Positions 23,730 to 32,724 are shown, counted from the stretch's first letter. The stretch: 50,868 nt of DNA from Anaerolineae bacterium CG2_30_57_67 (GCA_001872455.1 MNXJ01000064.1:1-50868), one strand, 5' to 3'. The notes: generated from the letters alone by a model not told the origin. A program made the numbers and translations.

Positions 23730-26042
23730 TTAGCCGTTTTGCAGTTGCGCCAGCAGGGAGCGGTATTCGTCACTGTTGGGCGGGTTCATTTGTAAAATTT
23801 GATGGATGATTTCGATGACGCCATTTTTGTCGCCAGATTCCATCAATTTGTCACCGATGGCGTCAAGCATGGGGATGGCTTCAGCGGTGCGCCCGGCGCG
23901 GTGCAGTTGATTGGCTAAAGCGCGGCGCACAACGGGCTGGTCGTATTCTTCCAGCATTTTCTCCAGCAGGGGAACGGCTTCTCCGGCGCGCTGATTGTTT
24001 TCCAGATAGTTCATCAAACTTTCAATTTCGGCCTGCGCCTGCGTCACTTGCGCCAGCCGCAGATTGAGTTCAATCAGAGTGGCGTGTGAGGCGGCGTCAT
24101 CGGGGCGCAGGGTACGAATTTGTTCAAAGACGCGCACGGCTTGTTTCCAGTCGAGGCGCTGCATGTCAATATCCGCCATGCGCTGTAAAATTTGCACGTT
24201 CCAGCTGCGATTGGCGTTGGGCTGTTGCGCCAGGCGCAGGGCGGTGGTATAGGTTTTGCGCGCCATATCCAGCTCAGCCAGGCGATAGTAAATATCGGCC
24301 AAGTCGAGATATTCGCTGATGGCTTCGTCAGTTTGTCCGCGGGCGGTAAGTTGTTCAATCAGGCGGGCACGCGCAGATAAATCCATTGGCGCCAGATGCA
24401 TGATGCGGCGCAATAAGGCGGTGGCTTGCGCGGCTTCGCCGCGCAAGCCGTAGGCGCTGGCGACGACGGTGAATTTGGCAATCGCCTCCTGAATTTTCTC
24501 CTCCTGAATAAGCAACTCGCCAATCAGAATATGCAGAGGCAGATACGTTGGCGCGTAGGACAGCGCGTGGAAGGCTTCGTCCATGGCCGAGCGAAGTTGA
24601 CCGGCGCGCGCGAGTTGGTTGATGCGGTTGATGGATTCAATCACCTGGCTGGATTGCGCCTGGATGAGAATCTCGGCCAGCGGTAACGGCGCGCCGCCTT
24701 CAGCAGGTGCCGGCATTTGTTGGCGCAATTGCAAAAGATGCGCGCGCCAGTTAGGGCGTACCAGCATTTCTTGCACGCTTTGGGTCAGTTTGGCTTGCGA
24801 CTTGGCGTCGGTTTCGCGCTCCAGCGACTCAATCAACGGCTCGTACAGTTGTCGGATGGCGTCGGCTTGTTCTGGGACAACAACCTGCGCATCGGCAATC
24901 TTAAGCGCTTCAATACTTTCGTTGGCCGCCTCGCGGGCGCGCCCCAGTTTGGCGTAAATTTGGGCGCAGAGCAGGCGCGCAGCCAGGTCATAATCGTTGT
25001 GACGGTTGCACTGTTGCAGGTTGCGCAGAGCGCTTTCCAGTCTTTCGCCTTGTGAGCGCAACAGCCCCAAATTAAAGTAAACGGATGGGTGGGTGAAACC
25101 GCTTTCAATGGCGCGTTCCAACTCTTCGGCGGCTTGTGCATCCTGTTTTTTGGTTTGCGAGTCAATTGCCTGGCTCAGGTGCAGAAGCACTTTGGTTTGC
25201 AGCGCTTGTGCCGAAAGTTCACCGGTACCGCGCATGATGGCTTGCAGCCCGCGCCGCGCCTGACTTTCGCCGCTCTCGTCAGAAAGTTCAAAAAGCGAAT
25301 CGGCCAGCATATTAAGCGCCTTACTGCGCGCCTCGCTGATGGGGTCGGGGCTGTTATCGGGGACAGTAGCGTGCGGCACTTCCAACTGTTTGACTTGCGC
25401 CATGCGCAATGGGCCTGTGCCGCCCTTTGGGCGGGTGGGCTTCGGCAGAAGTTTTCCACCCTTGATGATGGTCAGCGCCTGACGTAATTCGGTATTATTG
25501 GGCTCCAATTGTAGAGCGTGAAGGAGAATCTCATCCGCTTTTTGCGGATTGCCGCTATTTTGTAGCAGGCTGGCGACTGCCAGGTATTCTGTTGCGGCCT
25601 GATGGGTCTGCCCGGTTTTCTCGTGAATCAGCGCCAAACGAGAGTGGGCATGCAAGTGGTCGGGCGCCAACTGCACCACACGCAACCAGTTTTCTACCGC
25701 TTTTTCCACTTCGCGGGCGCGGGCAAATAATTCTGCCGCCTGCAAAAAAGATTGAATTGCTTCGGGCAGATTGCCCTTTCGCTCTTGTAGAAGCGCTAAT
25801 TTTTCAAAGGGAACCGGGTCTGTGGGCGTCACCTGCGCAGCGCGGATGTAATTTTTTAGCGCCTCGTCGTAGTTTTGCAACTGAAAAAATGCCAGTCCCA
25901 GGCTGTTCAGCGCCGATGGGTCATTGGGCATTTCTTCCAATGCTTTCTGGTACGATACAGCGGCTTTATCCCACTGCTGGTCCCATGCTGCCGAGTGGCC
26001 TGCATTCATTGCGCGGTGGAAATTATCTTCTACTCCGGTCAT
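23730..26042 (-). CDS. Large tetratricopeptide-repeat protein
   Basis: 770 residues, almost entirely helical. N-terminal TPRs (about 10-190) include 'AAVSYQKALEEMPNDPSALNSLGLAF' style units that match the 34-residue consensus. A less regular middle (about 190-520) contains a proline-rich linker near 205-235. More TPRs follow at about 520-760. There is no signal peptide or membrane segment, so it is a cytoplasmic scaffold of unknown partners. It is the first gene of the unit leading to folC and lon, with a possible promoter at 26182-26209. Confidence 0.85.
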   Translation of the reverse strand: MTGVEDNFHRAMNAGHSAAWDQQWDKAAVSYQKALEEMPNDPSALNSLGLAFFQLQNYDEALKNYIRAAQVTPTDPVPFEKLALLQERKGNLPEAIQSFLQAAELFARAREVEKAVENWLRVVQLAPDHLHAHSRLALIHEKTGQTHQAATEYLAVASLLQNSGNPQKADEILLHALQLEPNNTELRQALTIIKGGKLLPKPTRPKGGTGPLRMAQVKQLEVPHATVPDNSPDPISEARSKALNMLADSLFELSDESGESQARRGLQAIMRGTGELSAQALQTKVLLHLSQAIDSQTKKQDAQAAEELERAIESGFTHPSVYFNLGLLRSQGERLESALRNLQQCNRHNDYDLAARLLCAQIYAKLGRAREAANESIEALKIADAQVVVPEQADAIRQLYEPLIESLERETDAKSQAKLTQSVQEMLVRPNWRAHLLQLRQQMPAPAEGGAPLPLAEILIQAQSSQVIESINRINQLARAGQLRSAMDEAFHALSYAPTYLPLHILIGELLIQEEKIQEAIAKFTVVASAYGLRGEAAQATALLRRIMHLAPMDLSARARLIEQLTARGQTDEAISEYLDLADIYYRLAELDMARKTYTTALRLAQQPNANRSWNVQILQRMADIDMQRLDWKQAVRVFEQIRTLRPDDAASHATLIELNLRLAQVTQAQAEIESLMNYLENNQRAGEAVPLLEKMLEEYDQPVVRRALANQLHRAGRTAEAIPMLDAIGDKLMESGDKNGVIEIIHQILQMNPPNSDEYRSLLAQLQNG

Positions 26043-26420
26043 AGTTCTCTTTTCCCGTAACTGAATCGTTACCGAATTGCCTGTAAAAGCTGCTTAAACC
26101 ACTTTGATTGCATTTTTTTATCTGATTACATCGCAAAAGCCAATCTGTGTGCTGTCTTTTCGAGAGCCGGCTACAATGTTAATTTTACCATGTTCGATTA
26201 ATACGTTAATTTGTATTTCAAATGTAACTGTTCAATTTTTCTCACTTGCTGGCATCACTTGAAGGCCTAAATCGCAAACAATTTCGCCTGTGGCGAATCG
26301 CGATATAAATGTCGCGCTACCTACGCTCACATCGTTCCTGCCCTTGCGCCATCCGCAAGGGCAAAGGGCGTTTTTCGGCCAAGGGAGAGTTAGGGTACTT
26401 TTTATGTTTTGGCAATAATG
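26043..26420. other. Intergenic region with two hairpins
   Basis: A 378-base gap without a gene. The left half is A/T-rich and holds the possible TPR promoter. The right half has the dispersed motif CGCGATATAAATGTCGCG at 26299-26316 and a perfect 10-bp stem (TGCCCTTGCG at 26339-26348, complement at 26354-26363, 5-base loop). The second hairpin is followed on the plus strand by a short T-run, but no plus-strand gene ends here. Confidence 0.55.
26182..26209 (-). promoter_or_regulatory. Possible promoter of the TPR-folC-lon unit
   Basis: On the minus strand, TTAACG (26204-26209) and TAAAAT (26182-26187) are separated by 16 bases in an A/T-rich patch, about 140 bases before the TPR start codon. 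This is a weak match, based on position and composition only. Confidence 0.35.
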
Positions 26421-28394
26421 TCATTCATCAACACAAACCAGGTCTTGAAAAATTTGCGCAGACATTTTCTCTCCCGGCAGGTCGCGGGCAATGCGCTTCC
26501 ACAGGGCGCACAGCGTGGGTCGCATGATTTCTTTGGAAAATTTGTAGGTTTCGCGCGTCAGCGCGCGGGCTTTGTCCATTTGGCCGGTGTGGGCATACGC
26601 CTCGATAAAAACGAAATTTTCCAGCGGGTCGTTGGCGTGGTCGTTGAGGGCCAGCGCCTGCTGATGGAGGTTGACCGCCTGCTGCCAGTCGCCCTGCTGA
26701 CGGGCGAGTTCGGCCTGCGAGAAGAAAAAGCACCAGCCGCGCGGGCTTTCCGGGGCGTAGAAATCTGGCAGGCGGGCAGTGGCTCCGCCGCCGATGAGCG
26801 TCGGGTTGCTGAAGGCGGCTGCATCCCGTACAACGGGGTCGAGCAGTTTGTTGAGCGGGTCAATCTGCGGGTCAAGCACGCGCAGACAGCCGGGCGGCGC
26901 AAAATTGACGACAATCATCTGCGAGGTGTTGCCGTGAAAGGTGGCCGCCAGATAATTCTGGTCAAAAGATTGGCCGGGCGCGAAATTTTGTCCCAGGGCG
27001 CGGCCCTCCTGCGTGCGCACGGAGGCGAAGTAGAGCATGTAATTCATGCCGGGCGCAGCGCCGTTGTAAATCCAATTCAGCGGGCCGGAGAGCGAGTTAT
27101 CGCTGAAGGCAGTCAGCGGCAGGTCGTTGGTCAGCACGGTTGTGCCGGGCTGCAGCGCGGGCGCGCGCCACGCAAGTTGCCAGAAAAAATTGCGTTCAGT
27201 TTCCCAGTCGCGGCGGTAGGCGGCGTTGGTCTGAAATTGTTTGCCAACCGAAAAACCAATCAGCAGGGCGAAGAGCGCAATTTGCAGGCGCGGACGTTTG
27301 GCAAACAGCCCCAGCGCGGCGGCCAGCATCAGGCTGGCGCCCAGCATCAGCGGCAGGGTAAAGCGGTCGGCGGAGAAATGCAACTGCGGCAGCGTGCGCT
27401 CGCCAATCAGCCAGAACGCGCCGCCGCCGAGAATCCAGGCCAGCAGGCCGAAGGCGAAGGGCGGCAAGACAGGAGAAGGCGGAAGAATTTTTCCGGTCTT
27501 CAATTTTTTAATTTCCACCACGCCCACGCCGACCGTCACCGCCAGCGCCATAGAAAACGCTCCGATGGCGGTGAACAGCCCCAGGCTGGCGAGGTTGACC
27601 GGTTCAAAGGGCAAGAGCCAGGCGTGCAGCGCCGATTCCCAGAAGGCGCGCGCGAAAACCGTCAGCAGAGTCCAACTCCCCAACCAAAAATTCGCCTTCA
27701 GGTTTTCCAGCGTCTGATAGGTGTAACTGGCGTTTTGGTTGGTGAAAAAGAATGCGCGCCAAAAGGTGACGGCAGCAAACACGGCAAAATAGGGCAAAAA
27801 CGTTCGCAGGGCGCGGCGGCTTTTGGGTTTTTCGATGACCCGCCAGAAGAGCGCCAGGCGCAAAAGTTCCAGAAAGTAGAAATACTCCATCGTCAGCAGG
27901 TTGACGGCGGCCAGCAGCAGGGCGGGCAGGTGCAGCCAGAGCTTTTTTTGCTCAACCGCCAGCAGGCTGAGCAAAAGTGAAAGCAGAAAGGCGTCGAAGA
28001 CGATGTAAAAATGGGTGTACATCAGCGCAATGAAGTTTTGCCCCAGCCCCGGGTACACCAAAAACAGCGCCGCCGTCCAGCGCGGCAGGCGGCTTTCCGG
28101 CGTCAGACGGCGCGCCACCTGCCAGACGAAAATCGCCGAGAGCCAGCGGAAGAAAATCATCAGCAATTGCCAGGCCCAGGGGCGCGCGCCAATCAGCGGC
28201 AGGCTGAACTGGTAAATCAGCCCCCAAAACGGGCGGCTGGTGGAAAAAATTTTGGTCAGCGCCGCTGGGCCGAGGCCGAAGTAAATCCATGTCCAGGGCG
28301 CTTCATCCCAATAAAAGCCGCGCTCCCAGAAAAACGGGGCATAGGTCAGCAGGGCGAGCAGGAGCAGCAGCAGGGGAAAGGAAAATCGGCGCAT
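26421..28394 (-). CDS. Polytopic membrane protein, GT-C glycosyltransferase-like
   Basis: 657 residues. A signal-anchor start, then about ten hydrophobic segments up to residue ~400, and a soluble C-terminal third. The first loop has 'ERGFYWDEAPW', an acidic pair placed like the catalytic Asp of GT-C (dolichyl-phosphate-mannose type) transferases, so it may transfer a sugar from a lipid carrier outside the membrane. The C-terminal part (about 500-650) includes two TPR-like helices ('QQGDWQQAVNLHQQALALN'). It belongs with the following GNAT, FemAB-like and deacetylase genes in a surface-glycan group. The exact reaction is not readable. Confidence 0.75.
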   Translation of the reverse strand: MRRFSFPLLLLLLALLTYAPFFWERGFYWDEAPWTWIYFGLGPAALTKIFSTSRPFWGLIYQFSLPLIGARPWAWQLLMIFFRWLSAIFVWQVARRLTPESRLPRWTAALFLVYPGLGQNFIALMYTHFYIVFDAFLLSLLLSLLAVEQKKLWLHLPALLLAAVNLLTMEYFYFLELLRLALFWRVIEKPKSRRALRTFLPYFAVFAAVTFWRAFFFTNQNASYTYQTLENLKANFWLGSWTLLTVFARAFWESALHAWLLPFEPVNLASLGLFTAIGAFSMALAVTVGVGVVEIKKLKTGKILPPSPVLPPFAFGLLAWILGGGAFWLIGERTLPQLHFSADRFTLPLMLGASLMLAAALGLFAKRPRLQIALFALLIGFSVGKQFQTNAAYRRDWETERNFFWQLAWRAPALQPGTTVLTNDLPLTAFSDNSLSGPLNWIYNGAAPGMNYMLYFASVRTQEGRALGQNFAPGQSFDQNYLAATFHGNTSQMIVVNFAPPGCLRVLDPQIDPLNKLLDPVVRDAAAFSNPTLIGGGATARLPDFYAPESPRGWCFFFSQAELARQQGDWQQAVNLHQQALALNDHANDPLENFVFIEAYAHTGQMDKARALTRETYKFSKEIMRPTLCALWKRIARDLPGEKMSAQIFQDLVCVDE

Positions 28395-28395
28395 G

Positions 28396-28491
28396 GAGGG
28401 AATGGTGAATGATGAGTTAGGAGTTAGGAATTAGGAATTAGGAATTGGTTTTCCATTCCGCATTCTTCATTTTTCATTCATTCCGCATTCT
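28396..28491. repeat. Period-7 repeat block
   Basis: GAGTTAG GAGTTAG GAATTAG GAATTAG units, then ATTCCGC ATTCTTC ATTTTTC units. The left part (GAATGATGA) and right part (TCATTCATTC) are roughly inverted, so it could form a hairpin. The block reaches into the last codons and stop of the GNAT gene. Confidence 0.75.
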
Positions 28492-29052
28492 ATGGCGGCG
28501 GTAAAAACCTTCGCGGTAGGTGCGGGTGATGACGAAGTCAAAGCGGCGGTAGAGCGCCAGCGCGGCGGCGTTGTCGGTTTCCACGCTCAGCTCCACTGGC
28601 GCGTTTTCGGCGGCGGCCAGAAATTCGCGCAAAAGCGCCGCGCCCATGCCTTGTCCGCGCGCGGCGGGCGCCACGCCCAGGTAAGTCAATTCAACGCCGC
28701 CGGGCGGTAAGCGGAATTGATGCAGCAGCGCAAAGAACACGCCAAAAAATAATTGTGGGAGAATTTGCGGACGGCGCAGCGCCTCGCGCAGGATGAATTG
28801 CCGAATGTGAGCGTTCAGCCGCGCGGGGTTGGGCGAACCCAGCGCCCAGCCGGACAGGCTGCCGTTTTCTGCCAGCGCCACCACGCTGATGACGCTTGCC
28901 TCGCGGCAGGCGGCCTGGTAGTAGCGGCGCACAAACGGCAGTCCGAAATCCGTCAGCAAACCGGGCATGACTGCCAGATGCAGGCGGGCGAGCGCCTCCA
29001 GCTGCGCCTCGGTCAATTCTGTCAGCCGCAGAAAGGTAACGTTCATAGCCAT
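28474..29052 (-). CDS. GNAT-family N-acetyltransferase
   Basis: 192 residues. The acetyl-CoA binding motif A is visible as 'LTYLGVAPAARGQGMGAALL' (V-x-P-x-x-R-G-x-G), followed by 'ELSVETDNAAALALYRRFDF'. The ATG at 29052 overlaps the stop of the FemAB-like gene (ATGA); another in-frame ATG lies two codons later. The last six codons, ending RMRNE, are encoded by the adjoining period-7 repeat, so the natural C-terminus may have been replaced. The substrate is unknown; the neighbours suggest a sugar or peptide in envelope biogenesis. Confidence 0.88.
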   Translation of the reverse strand: MAMNVTFLRLTELTEAQLEALARLHLAVMPGLLTDFGLPFVRRYYQAACREASVISVVALAENGSLSGWALGSPNPARLNAHIRQFILREALRRPQILPQLFFGVFFALLHQFRLPPGGVELTYLGVAPAARGQGMGAALLREFLAAAENAPVELSVETDNAAALALYRRFDFVITRTYREGFYRRHRMRNE

Positions 29053-30086
29053 CAGGCCAGGCCGCGAATCAACAGCGGGCCGAGCGGGCGGACGATGAAG
29101 GGCGGCAGGCGCTGCCAGAGCCAGATGGCGGCGGCGAATTTGGAGTTTTTCTGGTTGAGCGCGGGCAGGCTGGCACCGGGGGCGAGCGCGTACCAGTATT
29201 GGAGCAGCGGGTTGCGCGGTTTCCACTTCATTTTGAAAGTTTCATTGCCAGAGCCAATCAGGCTGCGTCCCAAATCAAAAACCGTACAGCCCTGCGCGGC
29301 ATAGCGTTCAATCGTCTGCCAGTACAAAAATTCCCCGGCGTAATCGGAGCGGAAGGCGCGCAAAATGTTGGCGTGCAGGTTGGTGACGGTCTTGCCTTGG
29401 CGAATGAAGACACCCGCTCCGGCCAGGTCGCCCGCCGCCGAATAAAGCACGGCGAATTCGAGCGAGTCGCCCAGCAGGTCGGCCATCGTTTTCAGGTAGG
29501 CTTTGGCGTGATAGGGCGAACCCAACTCGCGCATCGAGCGCGCCAGGGCTTCGTAGGCGTCGTCCAGCAAATCGAGCTGGCCGAATTTGAGCGTGAATCC
29601 TTTTTTGAGCACTTTGCGGATGTGATTGCGGTGGTCGGAACTGTACCCGCGCAACAGGGCTTCGGTGTCGGGCGACAAATCGAGCAGGAAGGTGCGGTAG
29701 AGCGGCTGCTGCTGCCAGCCCTCAGGCGGGGTCTGGTCTTCGGCGTGAAAGCGCAAATTGACATATTCCGCTCCGAGGGTTTGCGCCAGACGGCGGGCTT
29801 CGGCCAGCAGCAAATCGCGTGCAGCGGCAGAATCAAAGGCGAAGCCGCCGTAACTGCCAAAGGGCGCAGTCGTCAGGTAGTTGCCAAAAATCGGGTGGCG
29901 AATGTGCATCAGCGCCAAAAGGCCGGTCACGCCGTCTGCGGTTTCGGTTTGGAAGCGGTAAACGGGAAAGCCGTAGAGCTGGCGGACAAGGTCTGTCCAC
30001 GCATCGAGGGCGGTAAAAGTCGCCGCCAGGGTCAGCGCTTCGGGCCAGTTGGCGGGTTCATCGGGAGAGAGAGGGCGCAGGAGCAT
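29052..30086 (-). CDS. FemAB-like acyltransferase of exopolysaccharide loci
   Basis: 344 residues with a double GNAT fold. 'YSSDHRNHIRKVLKKGF' and 'AGAGVFIRQGKTVTNLHANI' followed by 'FDLGRSLIGSGNETFKMKW' fit the FemAB-related family known from PEP-CTERM/exopolysaccharide clusters (TIGR03019-like), which also tends to sit beside a polysaccharide deacetylase, as here. It could attach an amino-acyl group to a glycan or lipid-linked precursor; the real substrate is unknown. The start lies two bases after the deacetylase stop, and its own stop overlaps the GNAT start. Confidence 0.85.
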   Translation of the reverse strand: MLLRPLSPDEPANWPEALTLAATFTALDAWTDLVRQLYGFPVYRFQTETADGVTGLLALMHIRHPIFGNYLTTAPFGSYGGFAFDSAAARDLLLAEARRLAQTLGAEYVNLRFHAEDQTPPEGWQQQPLYRTFLLDLSPDTEALLRGYSSDHRNHIRKVLKKGFTLKFGQLDLLDDAYEALARSMRELGSPYHAKAYLKTMADLLGDSLEFAVLYSAAGDLAGAGVFIRQGKTVTNLHANILRAFRSDYAGEFLYWQTIERYAAQGCTVFDLGRSLIGSGNETFKMKWKPRNPLLQYWYALAPGASLPALNQKNSKFAAAIWLWQRLPPFIVRPLGPLLIRGLA

Positions 30087-30087
30087 G

Positions 30088-30118
30088 TCAGTTGGCGGTT
30101 GGCGGTTGGCGGTTGGTT
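30088..30118. repeat. Period-7 repeat forming the deacetylase C-terminus
   Basis: GGCGGTT repeated three to four times, between the FemAB start and the deacetylase body. It encodes the last residues (NRQPPTAN) and the stop of the deacetylase. Confidence 0.75.
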
Positions 30119-30930
30119 AAAAGGTAATCGCGCAACGTGGAGACGGGAAAATTCGTCAGCAGGGTTTTCAGGAAGCGGGATTTGCTGCGGGTGAAGGGAA
30201 TCAGCCCAGGGTGGGCAAACAGGTCACGGCGCAGGCGTCCCGGCCAATCTTGCGGGCGGACGAGTTCGTAGGGGTGCAGGAAAATGACCGGGCTGAGGCC
30301 GCGCTTCAATTCTTGTTCCAAAATTTTCAGCACGGTTTTTTCAAACAGGCCGATGGTAAAGCTGGAGCCGTAGGGAAATTCGCCGCCCAGGACGAGCGGC
30401 AGGGTCATCTTGCGCGGGGCGGTCAGATTTTGCGGGCGGCGCAGCAGTGGCAGGGTGGAGACGGGAAGTTCGCGGATGCCGTTTTTGTTCAGCAGGGTTC
30501 CGGCGGGGGCGTAGATGGAGGAACTATAGCGGAAGCCTTCGGTTTTCAAGAGCGGGTACACGTCTTCGATGGTGTTGACCATCGGCGCGCGGAAGCCGGT
30601 GACGCCGCTGCGGGCGCGCCAGCCGCGCGAGGCGGCCAGGTCGCGCTGAATGTCGCTCAGCCGGGTGAGCGGGCGGTGCACCTGACAGTGAAAACCAACT
30701 TCGTGACCGGCGGCGGCAATTTTTTCGGGCAGTTCGGGGAACCAATCCACCAGTTCGCCGACCAGGTAGAAGCTGGCGCGCGCCGGGGCGAGCTGTTCCA
30801 GCAGCGGGTCGAGCGCGGCGAGGGCGTAGCCGCCATCCAGGGCGCGGCGCTGGTCTGCGGGGATTTCGTCAAAGCGGCGGGTGAGCGCGAACCAGGATTC
30901 GTAGTCAATACTGAGCAGGACGGAAGGCAT
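30088..30930 (-). CDS. Polysaccharide deacetylase
   Basis: 280 residues from the ATG at 30930 ('MPSVLLSIDYESW'). Upstream codons come from a period-7 repeat and are excluded. A NodB-type barrel: the metal-site region 'LSIDYESW', the 'HEVGFHCQVHRPLTRL' His-x3-4-His motif and 'GFRAPMVN' are visible, as in XrtA/exopolysaccharide-associated deacetylases. It would remove acetyl groups from a GlcNAc-containing polymer. The C-terminal eight residues come from a repeat. It is the first gene of the deacetylase-FemAB-GNAT unit. Confidence 0.9.
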   Translation of the reverse strand: MPSVLLSIDYESWFALTRRFDEIPADQRRALDGGYALAALDPLLEQLAPARASFYLVGELVDWFPELPEKIAAAGHEVGFHCQVHRPLTRLSDIQRDLAASRGWRARSGVTGFRAPMVNTIEDVYPLLKTEGFRYSSSIYAPAGTLLNKNGIRELPVSTLPLLRRPQNLTAPRKMTLPLVLGGEFPYGSSFTIGLFEKTVLKILEQELKRGLSPVIFLHPYELVRPQDWPGRLRRDLFAHPGLIPFTRSKSRFLKTLLTNFPVSTLRDYLLTNRQPPTAN

Positions 30931-31096
30931 GGGAAAATGATGAATGCGGAATGATGAATGCAAAATGCAGAATGCGTGCGGCGAAAGTATAACGCAGAAA
31001 GAAGCGGGGTCTGCGCCAAAAATCGGGCAGCCTCCGCTTCTTTCTTTGACCGACAACCGGCCAACTGATTACTGATAACTGATTACTGACAACGGT
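30931..31096. repeat. Two period-7 repeat patches between arcC and deacetylase
   Basis: Patch one (about 30934-30984) has GAATGAT GAATGCG GAATGAT GAATGCA AAATGCA units. Patch two (31064-31095) has ACTGATT ACTGATA ACTGATT ACTGACA units directly after the arcC stop. Non-repetitive sequence between them shows no gene or terminator. Confidence 0.75.
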
Positions 31097-32065
31097 CTAC
31101 TGCCCGTCCTGCACAATCCAGGTGCCGGTTTCGCCTTTCAGGGCGCGGCCAATGTTTTCGGGGTTGGTAATCAGCGCTTTGCCGTTGGGGTTGGCTTCCA
31201 AAAACCAGATGACGGCCTGAATTTTGGGCGCCATGCTGCCTTTGGCAAAGTGCGTGCCTTCGGCCAGGTAGGCTTTGGCTTCGGAGAGCGTGATTTTGTC
31301 GAGCCATTTTTGTTCGGGTTTGCCAAAGTGGATGGCGACTTTTTCGACGGCGGTGGAGATGACGAATAGGTCGGCTTTGATTTCGCGCGCCAGCAGGGAG
31401 GAGGCAAAATCTTTGTCAATCACCGAGGCGATGCCCTGATAGTTGCCGTCGCCGGGGTCAATGACGGGGATGCCGCCGCCGCCCACGGTGACAGTGACGA
31501 TGCCGACGCCCAGCAGGGTTTGCACCGTTTCCAGTTCGACGATTTCCTGCGGCAGCGGGGAGGCGACGACGCGCCGCCAGCCGCGTCCGGCGTCCTCGAC
31601 CACGCTCCAGCCTTGTTCCTGCTGACGGCGTTTGGCTTCGGCCTCGTCCATGAATCCGCCAATTGGTTTGGTCGGTTTGGCGAAGGCCGGGTCGTTTTTA
31701 TCCACCAGCACCTGGGTGATGACGGTGACAACTTTCTTTTTGATGCCGCGCTGGTAGAGAATGTTTTGCAGGTTTTGCTGCAGGGCGTAGCCGATGGCGC
31801 CCTGGCTATCCGCGCCGCACACATCCAGTGGAACTTCGTGCATTCCGGCGGTTTTGGCGGCGATTTCGGAGCGGCGCAGGATGAATCCGACCTGCGGGCC
31901 GTTGCCGTGGCCGATGGCGACTTCCCAGCCTTGCTCGATCATGTCGGCGATGTGCTGACAGGTTTCTTTGGCGGCCTGATACTGGCTTTCCACGCTGACG
32001 TTTTTGCCATCTTTGATGAGTGAGTTGCCGCCGATGGCGATGACGGCGAGTTTTTGTTTGGTCAT
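31097..32065 (-). CDS. arcC: Carbamate kinase
   Basis: 322 residues from the ATG at 32065, preceded by AGGAG. An upstream extension would be encoded by the repeat block and is rejected. The amino-acid-kinase fold is visible in 'AVIAIGGNSLIKDG', 'EVAIGHGNGPQVGF' and 'VGGGGIPVIDPGDGNYQGIASVIDKDFASSLLA'. It makes ATP from carbamoyl phosphate in catabolism. Here it belongs with ygeW and ygeY, matching the arcC/yqeA-like kinase of the E. coli yge cluster, where carbamoyl phosphate comes from ureido intermediates. It is the last gene of the cluster. Confidence 0.95.
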   Translation of the reverse strand: MTKQKLAVIAIGGNSLIKDGKNVSVESQYQAAKETCQHIADMIEQGWEVAIGHGNGPQVGFILRRSEIAAKTAGMHEVPLDVCGADSQGAIGYALQQNLQNILYQRGIKKKVVTVITQVLVDKNDPAFAKPTKPIGGFMDEAEAKRRQQEQGWSVVEDAGRGWRRVVASPLPQEIVELETVQTLLGVGIVTVTVGGGGIPVIDPGDGNYQGIASVIDKDFASSLLAREIKADLFVISTAVEKVAIHFGKPEQKWLDKITLSEAKAYLAEGTHFAKGSMAPKIQAVIWFLEANPNGKALITNPENIGRALKGETGTWIVQDGQ

Positions 32066-32087
32066 GGGGGCTCCTGGGAGGGTGAAA

Positions 32088-32220
32088 GTAGACAAGGAGA
32101 CAAGAAAACAAGTAGACAAGAAAACCAGGAAACCAGTAGGCAAGGAAACAAGGAAACAAGGAAACAAGTACTTGTCTACTTGCTACTTGTCTACCTGTTT
32201 ACTTGTCTACCTGTCTACTG
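32088..32220. repeat. Period-8 inverted repeat block upstream of arcC
   Basis: The left half has GGAAACAA / AAGTAGACAAG units and the right half the complement (GTCTACTT, GTTTACTT). The centre CAAGTACTTG (about 32165-32174) is palindromic, so the whole 130 bases can form a long imperfect hairpin. The right end reaches the stop of the four-helix-bundle gene. Confidence 0.8.
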
Positions 32221-32700
32221 ATCTCCTTCATCATCGCTCTCAAAATACTCCGCGCTGTCGTCTCGCACGGCTTTGTCGCCAAATTCATGCGCGCCCGCTT
32301 TTTCGCGGCGGACATAGGACATATAGCCATTGAGAGTCTGCTCGGTTTCGCGGATCAAATGATAAAGCGACTCAAATGTGGGTTGGTCAATGTATCCTAA
32401 TATTTTTGCGTTGATGAGGTGAGAGAGCGTTTCGTTCAATTCTCCACGCGCAATAGAATATTTATGCAGGCTATCAAGATAGTGATAGCGTCCGTAGCCT
32501 TCAGCAAGGTTTGCCGTCACGCTCTTCGATGACCGGCGGACTTGGGCGACAAGGTCAAATTTCTCTTCGGGGGGAAATTCTTTGACCACTTGATGCACTC
32601 CAGCCATCACTTCCAGCGCCATTTTGTAGAATTGTAAATCTTCAAAACCGCGCTTGCCGGGCTGTCCCGGTGATTGGTAAAGAGTCTTTCGCTCGGTCAT
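32215..32700 (-). CDS. Four-helix-bundle protein (23S rRNA intervening-sequence type)
   Basis: 161 residues. 'GFEDLQFYKMALEVMAGVHQ' at the start, 'LVAQVRRSSKSVTANLAEGYGR' in the middle and 'HLINAKILGYID' later are diagnostic of the TIGR02436 four-helix family, found both inside 23S rRNA intervening sequences and as free genes; the diversity-generating-retroelement Avd protein is a distant relative. Molecular function is not known; members may bind nucleic acid. I chose the ATG at 32700 because the upstream extension runs into repeat. It interrupts a purine catabolic cluster and is flanked on both sides by inverted period-8 repeats, which suggests an inserted cassette. Confidence 0.9.
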   Translation of the reverse strand: MTERKTLYQSPGQPGKRGFEDLQFYKMALEVMAGVHQVVKEFPPEEKFDLVAQVRRSSKSVTANLAEGYGRYHYLDSLHKYSIARGELNETLSHLINAKILGYIDQPTFESLYHLIRETEQTLNGYMSYVRREKAGAHEFGDKAVRDDSAEYFESDDEGDQ

Positions 32701-32724
32701 CGGGTTTTTCTTTGGGGAAATAGA

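Noticed and set aside
26409-27980. Open frame of 523 codons on the plus strand opposite the GT-C-like membrane protein
   Set aside because: The minus-strand frame shows membrane segments and a GT-C-like acidic motif; the plus frame is R/Q/G-rich low complexity typical of antisense G/C-rich DNA.
32066-32167. Longer N-terminus of carbamate kinase with hydrophobic 'FLVSL' runs resembling a signal peptide
   Set aside because: It is encoded by the period-8 repeat; the ATG at 32065 with AGGAG gives the normal kinase start.
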